A stretch of DNA of 64,000 nucleotides from Candidatus Sulfotelmatobacter sp. (GCA_035504415.1 DATJRY010000014.1:1-64000); one strand, 5' to 3'; positions 27,664-39,256 are shown, counted from the stretch's first letter. Notes: generated by a model not told the origin, from the sequence alone. Made by a program: numbers and translations.

Positions 27664-30600
27664 CAGTCCTCCGTCTCCAGTCCCGCGCGGGTGCGGTACT
27701 CGTTGAGCAGCTCGACCACCGCGCGTCCGCGCGGCCGCCGGCCGGGACGAATGTCGCAGGTCGTCGCCTTCGACTCGCCGATGTGCACGTTCGGGTCGGC
27801 CGTCATCGGCCACAGGTCGTTGGCCGCGTCGCCCGTCACCAGGCCTTGGAAGCCCCAATGGTACGGCAGCCCGACGACGCAGGTCGTGCGGCCCTCGACG
27901 CACTCGTCGTGCATACGCTCGGTGACCAGCACGCGCGCCTCAATCGCGCTGCGGGCGGTGATGATCGTCGCCCAGCCGCCGTTCTCGAGGTTGCGCAGGC
28001 GCGCCAGCGCGGGGCTGATCTCGCAGAACATCTCCGGCTGCAGCTCGGAGAGATGCGGCACCATGCGCGACATCCCGCCTGCGGTGTGGTGCTCGGTCAG
28101 CCGGTAGGTCGTCGTGATGAACGGGTACACGCGCGCGTGCGGATCGCCGTCGACCGGCTGCAGCTCGTTGTGGACGTGCGGCCAGTGCTCGCGGGTCGGG
28201 CTGGCGCGCTGCGTGTAGAGCGCGTTCTTGAAGGGCGACTCCTCCGGCTCGTAGTGGGTCGGCAACGGACCGTCGAGCAGCCCGTCGGGCGCGAACAGCC
28301 AGCCTTTGCCGTCGCCTTGCATGATGAACGGCGAGACGCCGTCGAGCGCCTTCTCCGCGGTCGCGCCGTCGGGCGGCACGTAGTCGGGTCGCTTCGTCTT
28401 GTCGAAGTCGGGGACGTCGGGGCCGGTCCACTCGCCCTTCGCCTCGTCGAACCACATGAGTTTCTTGCGCTCGCTCCACGGTTTGCCGGCCGGATCGGCG
28501 GAAGCGCGGTTGTAGAGGATGCGCCGATTGGCCGGCCACGCCCAGCCCCATTCGGGCGCGATCTCGCTCTGCTCGTTGCCGGGCTTCCGTCGGGCTGCCA
28601 TGTTCTGGCCGTCGGCGTACACGCCGCAGTAGATCCAACAGCCCGCTCGCGTCGAGCCGTCCGCCTTCAGTTGCGTGTAGGTCGAGATCGGCTTGTCCTC
28701 GGCGTCGTAGCCGTTGATCTCTTGCAGGACCGCGTCACCGTCGGGATCGTGCTGCGATCCCGTGGTCGGGTAGTCCCAGGTGAGGTCGAGCACCGCGCGG
28801 TCCTTCGGGTCGTTCTTCGCGGCCAGCTTGGCGCGGATGCGTTTGCCCAACTCGTAGTAGAACCACAGCTCCGAGCGGCAGTCGCCCACCGGCTCTTTCG
28901 CCTGATGGCGCCATTGCAAGAGCCGCTGCGTGTTGGTGAACGAGCCTTTCTTTTCGGTGTGGTCGGCGGCGGGGAGGAAGAAGACTTCGGTCTTGATGTC
29001 CTCGGTGCGCAGCTCCCCGCGGTCGATCTCCGGCGAGGTGTGCCAGAACGCCGCACTCTCGATCTCGAACAGGTCGCGCACGACGAGCCAGTCCAGCTTC
29101 GCCATCGCGCGGCGATGGAGCGATGCGTTCGCGGAGCCGACCGCCGGGTTCTCGCCGACGACGAAGAAGCCCGGCACCTTGCCGTCGAGCATCGCCAGGA
29201 TCGACGGATACGTCGAGTGGTCGCCGGTTGCCCGCGGCAGGTAGCCGAAGCAGAACTCGTTCTCCGGCGTGGCGCGATCGCCGTACCACGATTTGAGCAG
29301 GCTGACCGTGTAGGCGTCCATGTGCGCCCAGTAGCCGGCCTTCGACGAAACGGCGTCGACGAACGTCTTCAGGTCGGTGTGGTCGACCATCGGCGTCGGG
29401 ATGTAGCCCGGCAGGATGTCGAACAGCGTGGGGATGTCGGTCGAGCCTTGGATTGAAGCGTGGCCGCGCAGGGCGAGGATGCCGCCGCCGGGGCGCCCGA
29501 TGTTGCCGAGCAGCAGTTGCAGGATCGAGGCGGTCCGGATGTATTGCACGCCGACGGTGTGCTGCGTCCACCCGACCGCGTAGCAGATGGCGGTCGTCCG
29601 TTCGCGCCCGGAGTTCTCGGCCATCGCCTTGGCGACGTTGAGGAAGTCCGCCGCCGGCGTCCCGCAAATCTTCTCCACCATCTCCGGCGTGTAGCGCGCG
29701 AAGTGCCGTTTGAGGATCTGGAAGGCGCAGAACGGATCTTGCAGCGTCGGATCGACGTGCGGCGGTTTGCCGTGCTGCAATGTCGGGCCGCTCCCGCCCT
29801 TGCCGGAGCCCTCACCGGACTGCGCGCTCGTGCGCTGACCGGCGGCGCCGTGCATCGCAATGCCGCGGTATTGCCACGAGGTGAAGTCGTACTCCCGGGC
29901 TGCGGGATCGAAGCCGGAGAAGAGACCGTCGAGCTCCTCGGTGTCGCGGTAGCGCTCGTCGATGATCGTCGACGCGTTGGTGTAGGCCTTGACGTACTCG
30001 TCGAACCACAACCCGTTGTCGAGCACGTACTTGATGATGCCGCCCAGGAACGCGATGTCGGAGCCCGGGCGGATGCGTACGAAGTCGTGCGCGACGGCGC
30101 TGGTGCGGGTGAAGCGCGGGTCGACGTGGATGACGCGCGCACCGCGCTCGCGCGCTTCCATCACCCATTGGAACCCGACCGGATGGTTCTCCGCCATGTT
30201 CGAGCCCATGATGAGGATGCAGTCGCTGTTTTGCAGGTCCGCCGGAAACGTCGTGGCCCCGCCGCGGCCGAATGAGGTGCCTAGACCAGGCACCGTCGAG
30301 CTATGTCAAATTCGGGCTTGATTCTCGACTTGCACTATCCCCAAGCCCGTGTAGAGCTTCTTCATGAGATAGTTCTCTTCGTTGTCGAGCGTCGCGCCGC
30401 CGAGGCTGGCGATGCCGAGCGTGCGCCGCAGCGGCCGTCCCTGCGCGTCACGGTCTTCCCATGTCTTTTCGCGCGTCGCAATGACGCGGTCGGCGATCAT
30501 GTCGACGGCCGTGTCGAGGTCGAGCGACTCCCAGCGCGTGCCGTGCGGGCGGCGGTACTTCACCTTGTACTCGCGCAGCGGGCTCTGCGTCATCGTGCGA

Positions 30601-30875
30601 CTCGCGGAGCCTTTTGGACACAAGCGGCCGCGCGAGAGCGGCGAGTCCGGATCGCCCTCGATCTGCACGACCTTGTCGTCTTTGACGTAGATCCGTTGAC
30701 CGCAGCCGACCGCGCAGTACGGGCACACCGACTGCACGACTTTGTCGGCGGTCGCGGTGCGCGGCGTCAGCGCCGCCGAGGCGTCGGAACGAGCGGCTTC
30801 GGCGAGGCCGAAGCGGTCGCGGCCGAGTTGCCGCAGGAACGCCAACGGGGCGCGCGGACGATCCGAAGCATCCAT
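27663..30875 (-). CDS. Selenocysteine-containing formate dehydrogenase catalytic (alpha) subunit
   Basis: A 1070-residue molybdopterin enzyme oxidising formate to CO2. The N-terminal 4Fe-4S ligands are C51, C54, C58 and C86, followed by K88. An in-frame TGA at 30306-30308 is codon 190. The flanking sequence NQARI-(U)-HSSTVPGLGTSFGRG matches the NQARV-U-HGPTV context of E. coli FdnG, so the TGA encodes selenocysteine. A SECIS hairpin lies directly downstream. Reading the TGA as a stop would split the gene into 189- and ~876-residue pieces. Unlike FdnG there is no twin-arginine signal, so a cytoplasmic active site is suggested. Coupled to the iron-sulfur subunit gene. Confidence 0.95.
30276..30294 (-). 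promoter_or_regulatory. Bacterial SECIS element
   Basis: On the minus strand the RNA folds as GGTGCCT / AGGCACC (seven base pairs) closing a GGTCT loop. The loop begins 18 bases after the TGA, the same spacing and loop sequence as in E. coli fdhF. It should recruit SelB for selenocysteine insertion. Confidence 0.9.
30306..30308 (-). other. In-frame UGA selenocysteine codon
   Basis: TGA on the minus strand, codon 190 of the formate dehydrogenase alpha subunit. The conserved protein sequence continues in the same frame on both sides and the SECIS hairpin follows. Confidence 0.93.
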
Positions 30876-30903
30876 GGCCGAGCGTTACCCACGGAATGGG
30901 GCC

Positions 30904-31602
30904 TCACCCGCTGCTCCCGTCGGCCGCCTGGCTAAGGGCGCGAACGGCGCGTTCGACCGCGTCGGGCGGCGTGTCGGGTGCGAGCGGGGCGCCCAGGCGT
31001 GCGTCGATGCGCCAGCGTTCGCCGGTACGCGCGTAGGCGAAGCCGAGCGGCACGAGCGGGACCCTCGCGCCGGCGCGCTGCGCCAGGTTCGCGATCGTTC
31101 GGTAGCCGGCCGCGAACGGGAGAAACCCGTCGCCGTCGCGTGCCGGCCGCGGCGCATCGCCCGGCGTGGGATCGACGAGCGGATACCCTTCCGGAAACAC
31201 CACGACGACGCGGCCGTCGCGCAACAGGTGCGCGGCGTCCCGCAGTCCGCGGCGCAGATAGCCCATCAGCTCGCTCGCCGCGAAGGCGCGCGCGTGCGGG
31301 AGCGCGGCTGGCCGCAGGACGACCGGCCAACCGGCCAGCGCGCAGGCGCGCTCCATCCAGCGGCGCTGCCGCGCGTTCGCCGTCCAGTCGAGCGCGACGA
31401 CGATGTGCACCGGCCGCGGCAGCCGCGTCAACAGCACGGCGCCGTCGAGCAGATGGTGGTAGTGCCGCGCGACGATCAGTGCCGGCCCCGCGCGCGGCAG
31501 GTGCTCGAGGCCGCCGACGTCGACGGCGGCGGTCTGCGTCGCGAGCGCCCAGTGCGCGATCAGCCGCGGGCCGAGCGCGCCGAGCGGTGGGTAGCGGCTC
31601 AC
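30904..31602 (-). CDS. Lysophospholipid/glycolipid acyltransferase-like protein
   Basis: A 232-residue PlsC-like acyltransferase. The catalytic region is ARHYHHLLDG (about residue 45), a variant one residue longer than the canonical H-x4-D; FPEGYPLVDP is the second motif. The GTG start overlaps the stop of the CruF-like gene (GTGA). Its position after a carotenoid glycosyltransferase and hydratase suggests that it acylates the sugar of a carotenoid glycoside, the role of CruD in green sulfur bacteria. Ordinary phospholipid synthesis is the alternative. The formate dehydrogenase alpha gene starts only 28 bases downstream. Confidence 0.8.
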   Translation of the reverse strand: MSRYPPLGALGPRLIAHWALATQTAAVDVGGLEHLPRAGPALIVARHYHHLLDGAVLLTRLPRPVHIVVALDWTANARQRRWMERACALAGWPVVLRPAALPHARAFAASELMGYLRRGLRDAAHLLRDGRVVVVFPEGYPLVDPTPGDAPRPARDGDGFLPFAAGYRTIANLAQRAGARVPLVPLGFAYARTGERWRIDARLGAPLAPDTPPDAVERAVRALSQAADGSSG

Positions 31603-32438
31603 CGGGCGCCGGCGAGCCGCGCGCGCCGCGGCCGCGGCCGCACGGCGAGCGTCGCGGGCGCGAGGCTGAGCGCGACCCCGATCAGCGCGACCGGCCACAT
31701 TCCCGCCGCCAACGCGAGCACGATCGACCAGGCGACGTTGGTCGCGTAGACGGCGTACGGCATCGCCGCCGGCGAGGCGGGAGCGGAGCGCTCGTGCCAC
31801 GACCAGCGCGCGAGGCCGATGAACGCCAGGCCCGTGCCGAACCAGCCTGCCAAGTTTCGCAGCGGCATCCCGAAATACGGACCGCGCTCGAACCATTGCC
31901 AAAAGTGCAGGTACTGCAACTGCGGCGCCGCCATCGACGGATCGAGCACGAGGTCCCACGCGACCAGGAAGTAGGTGCCCAGGACGATCGACGCGAGCGT
32001 GCGGCGCGGTCGCGCGCGCACGATCGTGTCGGCCAGCACGAACGAGGCGAAGCCCATGTAGAACCACGCCAGCGGGATGGTGAACGGCACGCGGCCGAAG
32101 AGTTTCGGACCCAGGAACGCCAGGTACGCGTAGCCGCCGAACGGCCATCCGGTCTTCGTTCCAGTCAGCTCGGCGGTCGCCGAGAGCACCGTCGCGGCCA
32201 CGAAGAAGAGCAGCGTGCGCCGCCAGCCGTACGCCCACCCGCCGTACGCCAGCATCGCCAGCGCGCCGAGGATCATCCCCGTGCCGCCGGCCCGTTCGAG
32301 CGCGAAGGTGTAGAACGCCGCGGCACCCGGCGAGTGCGCCCACAGCTCCGGATGCGGGATCGCGATCAGGATGCCGAACAGGCCGAACACCATCGCGACC
32401 ACGTGCGCGATGACGAGCGCCCACGCGACGCGCTTCAC
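31599..32438 (-). CDS. cruF: CruF-like carotenoid 1,2-hydratase
   Basis: A 279-residue polytopic membrane protein with about seven helices and the conserved polar motifs of the DUF422/CruF family: ELTGTKTGWPFGGY (about residues 89-102), PFTIPLAWF and AWDLVLDPSM. CruF adds water to the psi end of gamma-carotene or related carotenoids, creating the hydroxyl that is then glycosylated. The GTG start overlaps the glycosyltransferase stop (GTGA). The neighbouring genes support this role. Confidence 0.88.
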   Translation of the reverse strand: MKRVAWALVIAHVVAMVFGLFGILIAIPHPELWAHSPGAAAFYTFALERAGGTGMILGALAMLAYGGWAYGWRRTLLFFVAATVLSATAELTGTKTGWPFGGYAYLAFLGPKLFGRVPFTIPLAWFYMGFASFVLADTIVRARPRRTLASIVLGTYFLVAWDLVLDPSMAAPQLQYLHFWQWFERGPYFGMPLRNLAGWFGTGLAFIGLARWSWHERSAPASPAAMPYAVYATNVAWSIVLALAAGMWPVALIGVALSLAPATLAVRPRPRRARLAGAR

Positions 32439-33568
32439 GCCGGCTCGTCCACCAGCGTGCGCCCGCGCCAGGTGTGCCGGCGGCGCAGCGCGCTCGCGCC
32501 CAGGAGTGCGAGCGCCGGGAGATCGGCGAGCGGCGAGAGCCAGTAGGTCCACGGCGGGCGCACGTACGCGCGCCGGGTCCCCACCAGCACGCCGACACGC
32601 ATCGCGACCAGCGCGGTCGCCACCGTGCGCACGAACGCCGCGCCGGTGACCACCTTGCCGGCCGCGAAGGCCAGCACGAGCAGCGGCAACGGCATCCCTT
32701 GCGCGAGGACCAGCTCGGCGAACGTCAGCCAAAAGCGCGCCGGCGTCACGTATCGATCGCGCAAGGTCAGCGAACGCGGCCAGCTCGCGGCGCAGTCGCG
32801 CCACGAGTCGTGCATCCGCACGACCGCGTCGCCTTCGTAGAAGCCGACCCGACCGCCGTCGGCCGCCAGCGTGCGCGCGATCGTGACGTCCTCGCAGCGC
32901 GACGCGCGTGCGGCGCCGATCGCGTCGCACGCCAACAGACCGTTGGTGCGCGCGACGAAGACCTGTCCGTTCGCTTGCACGCGCAGCGGGTCGCGGGTCG
33001 CCTGGTTCGGGATGCCGGCGCGGTAGACGAGCGTGGTCAGGAACGCCGGATGCAGCAGCCCGGCGCCCGCGTCGGGCAGACGTTGGCGCGTCGCGACGCT
33101 GAGCGCGACCAGGCGCGCATCGCGCAACCGCGCGACGCCGGCGGCCAGCAGGTGCGCGCCGACGCATGCGTCGGCGTCGACGGTGGCGATCCACTGCGTG
33201 CGCGTCGCGCGCAAGCCCGTCTCGAGGTTCCACGCCTTGCCGTTCCAGCCGGCCGGCGCCGGTCCGGCGGCGATCAGGCGCAGCCGCGGTTCGTTCGCGG
33301 CGAAGCGCTCCACCAGCGTCTCCGTGCCGTCGGTCGAGCCGCCGTCGACGACGAGGATCGCCGCCAGCTCGGGTCCGCACGCCGCCAGCGCCGCGAGCGC
33401 CGGGCCGAGGCGGTGCTCTTCGTTCAACACCGGGACGACGGCCGTGATGCGCTGCGTGCCGTCGGCCGGCGCGTCGGTCAGCGGCGTGCCGCCGGCGGTG
33501 CGCACCAGCCGCACGCCGACCCGCAGGCCGGCGAGCGCTGCCGCCACCGCGAGCACGACGAGCACCAT
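32435..33568 (-). CDS. Family 2 glycosyltransferase, CruC-like (carotenoid)
   Basis: A 377-residue GT-A glycosyltransferase with an N-terminal membrane helix (about residues 1-17). The catalytic domain begins VPVLNEE, with the VVDGGSTDGT and DADA motifs. About three C-terminal membrane helices follow (about 275-360). The start ATG at 33568 is chosen because translation upstream lacks conserved features. It is the first gene of the CruC-CruF-acyltransferase set; it probably transfers a sugar to the hydroxyl made by the CruF-like enzyme. Confidence 0.85.
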   Translation of the reverse strand: MVLVVLAVAAALAGLRVGVRLVRTAGGTPLTDAPADGTQRITAVVPVLNEEHRLGPALAALAACGPELAAILVVDGGSTDGTETLVERFAANEPRLRLIAAGPAPAGWNGKAWNLETGLRATRTQWIATVDADACVGAHLLAAGVARLRDARLVALSVATRQRLPDAGAGLLHPAFLTTLVYRAGIPNQATRDPLRVQANGQVFVARTNGLLACDAIGAARASRCEDVTIARTLAADGGRVGFYEGDAVVRMHDSWRDCAASWPRSLTLRDRYVTPARFWLTFAELVLAQGMPLPLLVLAFAAGKVVTGAAFVRTVATALVAMRVGVLVGTRRAYVRPPWTYWLSPLADLPALALLGASALRRRHTWRGRTLVDEPA

Positions 33569-33608
33569 CGCCGTGCCAGGTGCGCGCGTGGCGGCGGAAG
33601 TCCTGGCG

Positions 33609-34016
33609 TCACTCGAGCATCCACGGCTCGGGAACCGGCCGCCGGCGGCCGCCGACATAGAGGTAGCGCCCCCGGCGTGTCCGGCGCGGCGGGGCGGTGA
33701 AGGGCGCCGCGTCGCGGGTCAGCTCGCAGAGCATCTCGTCGTGCCGGCGATAGCGCAGCCGGCGGCCGTCGTCGTCGTCGATCACCTCGCGTGCGCTCGA
33801 GCGCTCCAGCTCGAGCTCCAGCAGACGAATGGCGGCGAAGCCGCCGTGCTGCTGCGGCGGGACGAGCGCCCACCCGTGGATCGAGGCCAGGCTGAAGTAC
33901 GGCCGCAGGATCCCCGCGATCGCGAGCCGGCCGTCGACGGCCGGGACCAGGATCGTCAGGACGCACGGGCGTTCCGCCCATGCGCCGAGCTGCTCGACGA
34001 ACGCACCGAGTCGCAC
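33609..34016 (-). CDS. Hypothetical protein
   Basis: A 135-residue protein of no recognised family. The GTG start at 34016 follows a GGAGGGTG ribosome site. The sequence is a mix of short strands (VLTILVPAVDGRLAIAGIL, LVPPQQHGGFAAIRLLELE) with a basic Arg-rich C-terminus and no signal or membrane segment. It lies 40 bases upstream of the carotenoid operon on the same strand and may lead it. Confidence 0.55.
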   Translation of the reverse strand: MRLGAFVEQLGAWAERPCVLTILVPAVDGRLAIAGILRPYFSLASIHGWALVPPQQHGGFAAIRLLELELERSSAREVIDDDDGRRLRYRRHDEMLCELTRDAAPFTAPPRRTRRGRYLYVGGRRRPVPEPWMLE

Positions 34017-34193
34017 CGCACACCCTCCGCGGCGACAGGAACGGTACAGGTATACCGAGCGTCGTGCCCGGCCTCCTAGCGGTCACAGTTCTTGCCCTTT
34101 GTCAAGTGATCGAACGCATACTAGACGTGGGCGCGGCGATGCGCTCACGATAGGCGTGCACCACCACGTCGATGAGAAGAGCGAGGCGCTCGG

Positions 34194-35423
34194 GTGAGCC
34201 GATCGGTCGTTCTCGTGCGACGGATCGCCTGGCTCGCCATGACGGCGTGCGCGGTTCTCGTGACTGCGGGCCTTGCTGCCTGTGGTCCGGGCAGCGTTGC
34301 CTCGGCGGCGCGGCCGTCGGCGACGGCCACCCCGGTCGCGTTGCCGAGCGCGTCGCCGTTCGCGCTGGTGGAACAGACCACGGTCGACCTGGTCGCGACC
34401 GGCGCGTCGCCGCCGCCGGTCCCGCTCCCCGCGGGCAACGGCTTCGCGCCGACGCTGCTGCTGCCGGCGCCGCAGACCGCGACCACGGCGACCCTGACCG
34501 CGCTGTTGACGAATCAGGCGCTCAGCGGGGTTCCGCCGCTTTGGTACCTGCGGAGCGCGCGGGCTGCACGTGCCGTCGCCGCGCTGAGCACAAGCAACGC
34601 CACCGTGCTCGTGTTCCTGCAGCTCTACTTTAGTACGCCGGTGATGCTGCCGTCGGGACCGGCGTTCACTTTCGACGTGCCGGCCGGCGACATCGTCGGC
34701 GGCGCGCAGTACTTCGTCGCGCTCTACGATCCGACCCGACCCTCGCTCGGTTGGCAACTGGGCTTCGAAGGTCCCGGCGCGGTGACCGGGACGACGATCG
34801 CGTTCGCTCCGAACGCGAGCGCGTTCACGTTCGCGGGCGAAGTCGTGTATTCGTTCGCGTTGCTCGCGCTGCCGGCGTCGCTCGGCGCACCGACGCCCGC
34901 GCCGTCCGTCTCGCCGATCGCCGTTCCGCCGCAGACGCCGCCGCCGACTCCGGCACCGACGCCGACTCCGGCGCCGACGCCGACTCCGACGCCGGTTCCG
35001 AGCGGCGGGACGATCGGCATCGTGATCCCGATCCCGACGCCGGCGCCGGTCGTGTGCGCGCCGGCGACGCTGGCGCTCGCGCCCGGTACCGTCGTCGTCG
35101 TCGCCTGCAGCGAGGCGGGCTACATCGACGGCTTCGCGGTCAGCGCGACCAGCCCGGGCGTCGTCAACGTCGCGGTGCCGACGCCGCGGCCGACGCCCGT
35201 CCCCACGGCCGCGCCGACCGGCGCGCCGACGCCGACGTCCGCGCCGACGTCGGCCCCCACGCCCAGCCCGTCGCCGACCGCCGGCGCGACCCCCGCGCCG
35301 CCCGCGCCGCCGCCCGTCTTCTCGTTCACCGTCACCGGGGTCGCGCCGGGCGCGACCACGCTGCTGGTGACGAGTCGCAACGGCGGCAGCGCCTCGATCC
35401 CCGTGACGGTGAGCTCACCGTGA
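34194..35423 (+). CDS. Lipoprotein with Pro/Thr repeat linkers and a C-terminal beta domain
   Basis: A 409-residue lipoprotein with signal ending GLAAC (Cys near residue 30). A globular domain (about 55-240) is followed by two Ala-Pro-Thr-Pro repeat linkers (about 242-276 and 335-375). The linkers flank two short beta-rich units that end VTGVAPGATTLLVTSRNGGSASIPVTV, an Ig-like/BIG-type pattern. Function unknown, probably outer-membrane or surface. GTG start with GAGG eight bases upstream. A second lipoprotein gene follows 38 bases later. Confidence 0.8.
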   Translation: MSRSVVLVRRIAWLAMTACAVLVTAGLAACGPGSVASAARPSATATPVALPSASPFALVEQTTVDLVATGASPPPVPLPAGNGFAPTLLLPAPQTATTATLTALLTNQALSGVPPLWYLRSARAARAVAALSTSNATVLVFLQLYFSTPVMLPSGPAFTFDVPAGDIVGGAQYFVALYDPTRPSLGWQLGFEGPGAVTGTTIAFAPNASAFTFAGEVVYSFALLALPASLGAPTPAPSVSPIAVPPQTPPPTPAPTPTPAPTPTPTPVPSGGTIGIVIPIPTPAPVVCAPATLALAPGTVVVVACSEAGYIDGFAVSATSPGVVNVAVPTPRPTPVPTAAPTGAPTPTSAPTSAPTPSPSPTAGATPAPPAPPPVFSFTVTGVAPGATTLLVTSRNGGSASIPVTVSSP

Positions 35424-35461
35424 TGCTCGCCGCGACGCTCTCGTCTTGAAAGGACAGTGAG

Positions 35462-36274
35462 ATGAAATCTGGTCTTCTCGCCTCGAGTCTGGCCGCCGCG
35501 CTGCTCGCAGCGTGTTCGGGCGCGCCGTCCGGGAGCAGCTCGAGCCCGTCCGCTACCGCGCCGATGGCGGCGCAGCGCGTGCAGGTCACCTTGACCATCA
35601 AAGCCCCGGCGACCACCAGCTTCGCGAAGAAGCGGCCGGCCTTCGTCGGCACCGCGACGACCGGCGGCTACGCGCGGGTCGACACGGCGGCGCCGATCGC
35701 GCTGAATTGCACCGGCAGCGCGCCGGCCGTCTGCACCGCGACGTTCGACGTGCTGACCGGCACGCACACCTTCGCCGGCGAGTTGAACGACACCAACAAC
35801 AACGTGCTCTCCGAGGGTTCGACGACGGCCGACATCACCACCGGCTCGCCCAACGTTTCGTTGACGCCGCTCGGCGTCGCCAGCACGGTGAACTTCGATC
35901 AAACGATCACCGCGAGCGGCAACGGCGGCACCGGAACGATCACCGCCATCGGTGACGCCGACGGCGACGTGATCAGCGGCACCGCGTTCGACAACCCGGC
36001 GCTGACCGTCGTACAGACCGGTGGGGGCGGCGTGGTCACCATCGGGCAACCCGCGATCGACACCAGTCCCGGCGGCTCCGGTGCGTTCACCGTGACCTGC
36101 ACCACGGCCGGCACGTTCACGCTCGGGGTGACGGCGGGGACGCAGAACACGCTCTTCGGCGACTGGAGCGGCGTGACGCCCAGCCTCGTCTACCCGGCGA
36201 CCGCAGCGGCCTTGACCGGCGCCAACGGTACCGTGTCGAGCACCTGCGTCCAGGGCAGCGGCAGCTTCAACTGA
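35462..36274 (+). CDS. Secreted lipoprotein, beta-rich
   Basis: A 270-residue lipoprotein with signal ending ALLAAC (Cys18) and a short Ser/Gly linker. The rest resembles a surface beta-sandwich: many alternating Thr/Val/Gly strands and a PVEG-like opening (VQVTLTIKAP). AAAGGACAGTGAG provides a good ribosome site before ATG 35462. Probably co-transcribed with the preceding lipoprotein gene. No enzymatic motif seen. Confidence 0.8.
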   Translation: MKSGLLASSLAAALLAACSGAPSGSSSSPSATAPMAAQRVQVTLTIKAPATTSFAKKRPAFVGTATTGGYARVDTAAPIALNCTGSAPAVCTATFDVLTGTHTFAGELNDTNNNVLSEGSTTADITTGSPNVSLTPLGVASTVNFDQTITASGNGGTGTITAIGDADGDVISGTAFDNPALTVVQTGGGGVVTIGQPAIDTSPGGSGAFTVTCTTAGTFTLGVTAGTQNTLFGDWSGVTPSLVYPATAAALTGANGTVSSTCVQGSGSFN

Positions 36275-36324
36275 TCGCGGCGAGGGCCTCGCCGAACGGT
36301 CGTTTCGTCGCAGACGGCGAAGCG

Positions 36325-38160
<1,836 letters not shown>

Positions 38161-38176
38161 CCGCGCGCCCCGTTCC

Positions 38177-39133
38177 CTAGGAGTGGATCTGCAGCACGAT
38201 CTTGCCCAGCACGTGACCCTGCTCGATGCGGCGGTGCGCGGCCGCGACGTCGGCCAGCGCGAAGCTCTCGACGTGCAGAGGAATCGTGCGGGTCCCGATC
38301 GCACGATTGAGCTCCTCGAACGCGGGGCGCGACATCGGACCGTCGGCGCCCAAGGCGCGATGACCGTCGGCGTGCGGTGCGGGCTCGACGCCGTTCGGGA
38401 ACGCGAACGGGACGCCGTCGCGCAGGTGCGCCAAGAACGCCGCCAGCGTCTCGCCGCCGCTGGTGACGAGCGCGGCGTCGAAGCCGCTCGGCGCGACGCG
38501 CGCGATCGCCGGCACGCCGCTGCTGGGATGCGGATCGATCGCGTGCGCGGCGCCGAGGCGGCGGAGATAGTCGTGCGCGTCCGGACGCCCGGTCGCGACG
38601 ACGTTCTCGCCGCGCGCGCCGGCGGCGAGCCAGACCGCGAGCGAGCCGACGCCGCCGCTCCCGCCGTACACGAGCAACGTCCGCCCCGAGCGCAGGTGCA
38701 GCGCATCCAAGCACGCCTGCGCGGTGAGCGCGACGCACGGGATCGCGCCGGCGACCTTTTGGTCGAGTTGGCGGGGAACGTGCCAGACGCGCTCGGCCGA
38801 GACGCTCGCGTACTCGGCGTAGAAGCCGCCGTGCGGGTTGTCGTAGCTGTAGGCGTAGACGCGATCGCCGACCCGCAGTCCGGTCACGTCGGCGGCGAGC
38901 GTGGCGACGGTGCCGCTGCCGTCGACACCGAGGATCTTCCCGGGGCTCACGGTGCCCCACGCGCCCGAACGCGCCTGGGCGTCCCACGTCCCGACGCTCG
39001 CGTAGTCGAGCGCGATCAGCACGTGATTGCGCGTCAAGCGCGGCACCTCGACGGTGCGCAGGTGGAACGCATCGGGCGGTCCGGCACCGTCGAGGACCGC
39101 TGCTCGCATCGTGGTCGGGATGCCCGCGCTCAT
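38177..39133 (-). CDS. NADPH:quinone reductase-like MDR family oxidoreductase
   Basis: A 318-residue medium-chain dehydrogenase/reductase without the zinc-binding Cys/His set, of the quinone oxidoreductase/zeta-crystallin type. The GroES-like fold is N-terminal and the cofactor motif GGSGGVG lies near residues 151-157. Reduces quinones or activated alkenes with NADPH. It converges on recQ and is divergent from the TonB-dependent receptor. Confidence 0.92.
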   Translation of the reverse strand: MSAGIPTTMRAAVLDGAGPPDAFHLRTVEVPRLTRNHVLIALDYASVGTWDAQARSGAWGTVSPGKILGVDGSGTVATLAADVTGLRVGDRVYAYSYDNPHGGFYAEYASVSAERVWHVPRQLDQKVAGAIPCVALTAQACLDALHLRSGRTLLVYGGSGGVGSLAVWLAAGARGENVVATGRPDAHDYLRRLGAAHAIDPHPSSGVPAIARVAPSGFDAALVTSGGETLAAFLAHLRDGVPFAFPNGVEPAPHADGHRALGADGPMSRPAFEELNRAIGTRTIPLHVESFALADVAAAHRRIEQGHVLGKIVLQIHS

Positions 39134-39256
39134 GCCGTCTCCTTCGTCCCTTTATCCTACCGCCGGCGCGCCCCGACGTGAAGCATCGATGAGAGCATAT
39201 GACGGCCGCTCGCCGTCTCAGAAACAACACAGCGCGCGATGCCAGGATTTCGCACG

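Noticed and set aside
27663-30875. Formate dehydrogenase alpha subunit as two genes or a nonsense-mutated pseudogene
   Set aside because: The stop is TGA at the known Sec position, the frame is unchanged across it, and a SECIS hairpin with correct loop and spacing follows.
34099-34124. Possible promoter TTGTCA / TACTAG before the Pro/Thr-linker lipoprotein
   Set aside because: Spacing is only 14 bases and the -10 match is poor.
34940-35000. Short direct repeats in a lipoprotein gene, considered as a CRISPR-like or regulatory repeat
   Set aside because: They encode Ala-Pro-Thr-Pro linker repeats in frame and lack spacers.
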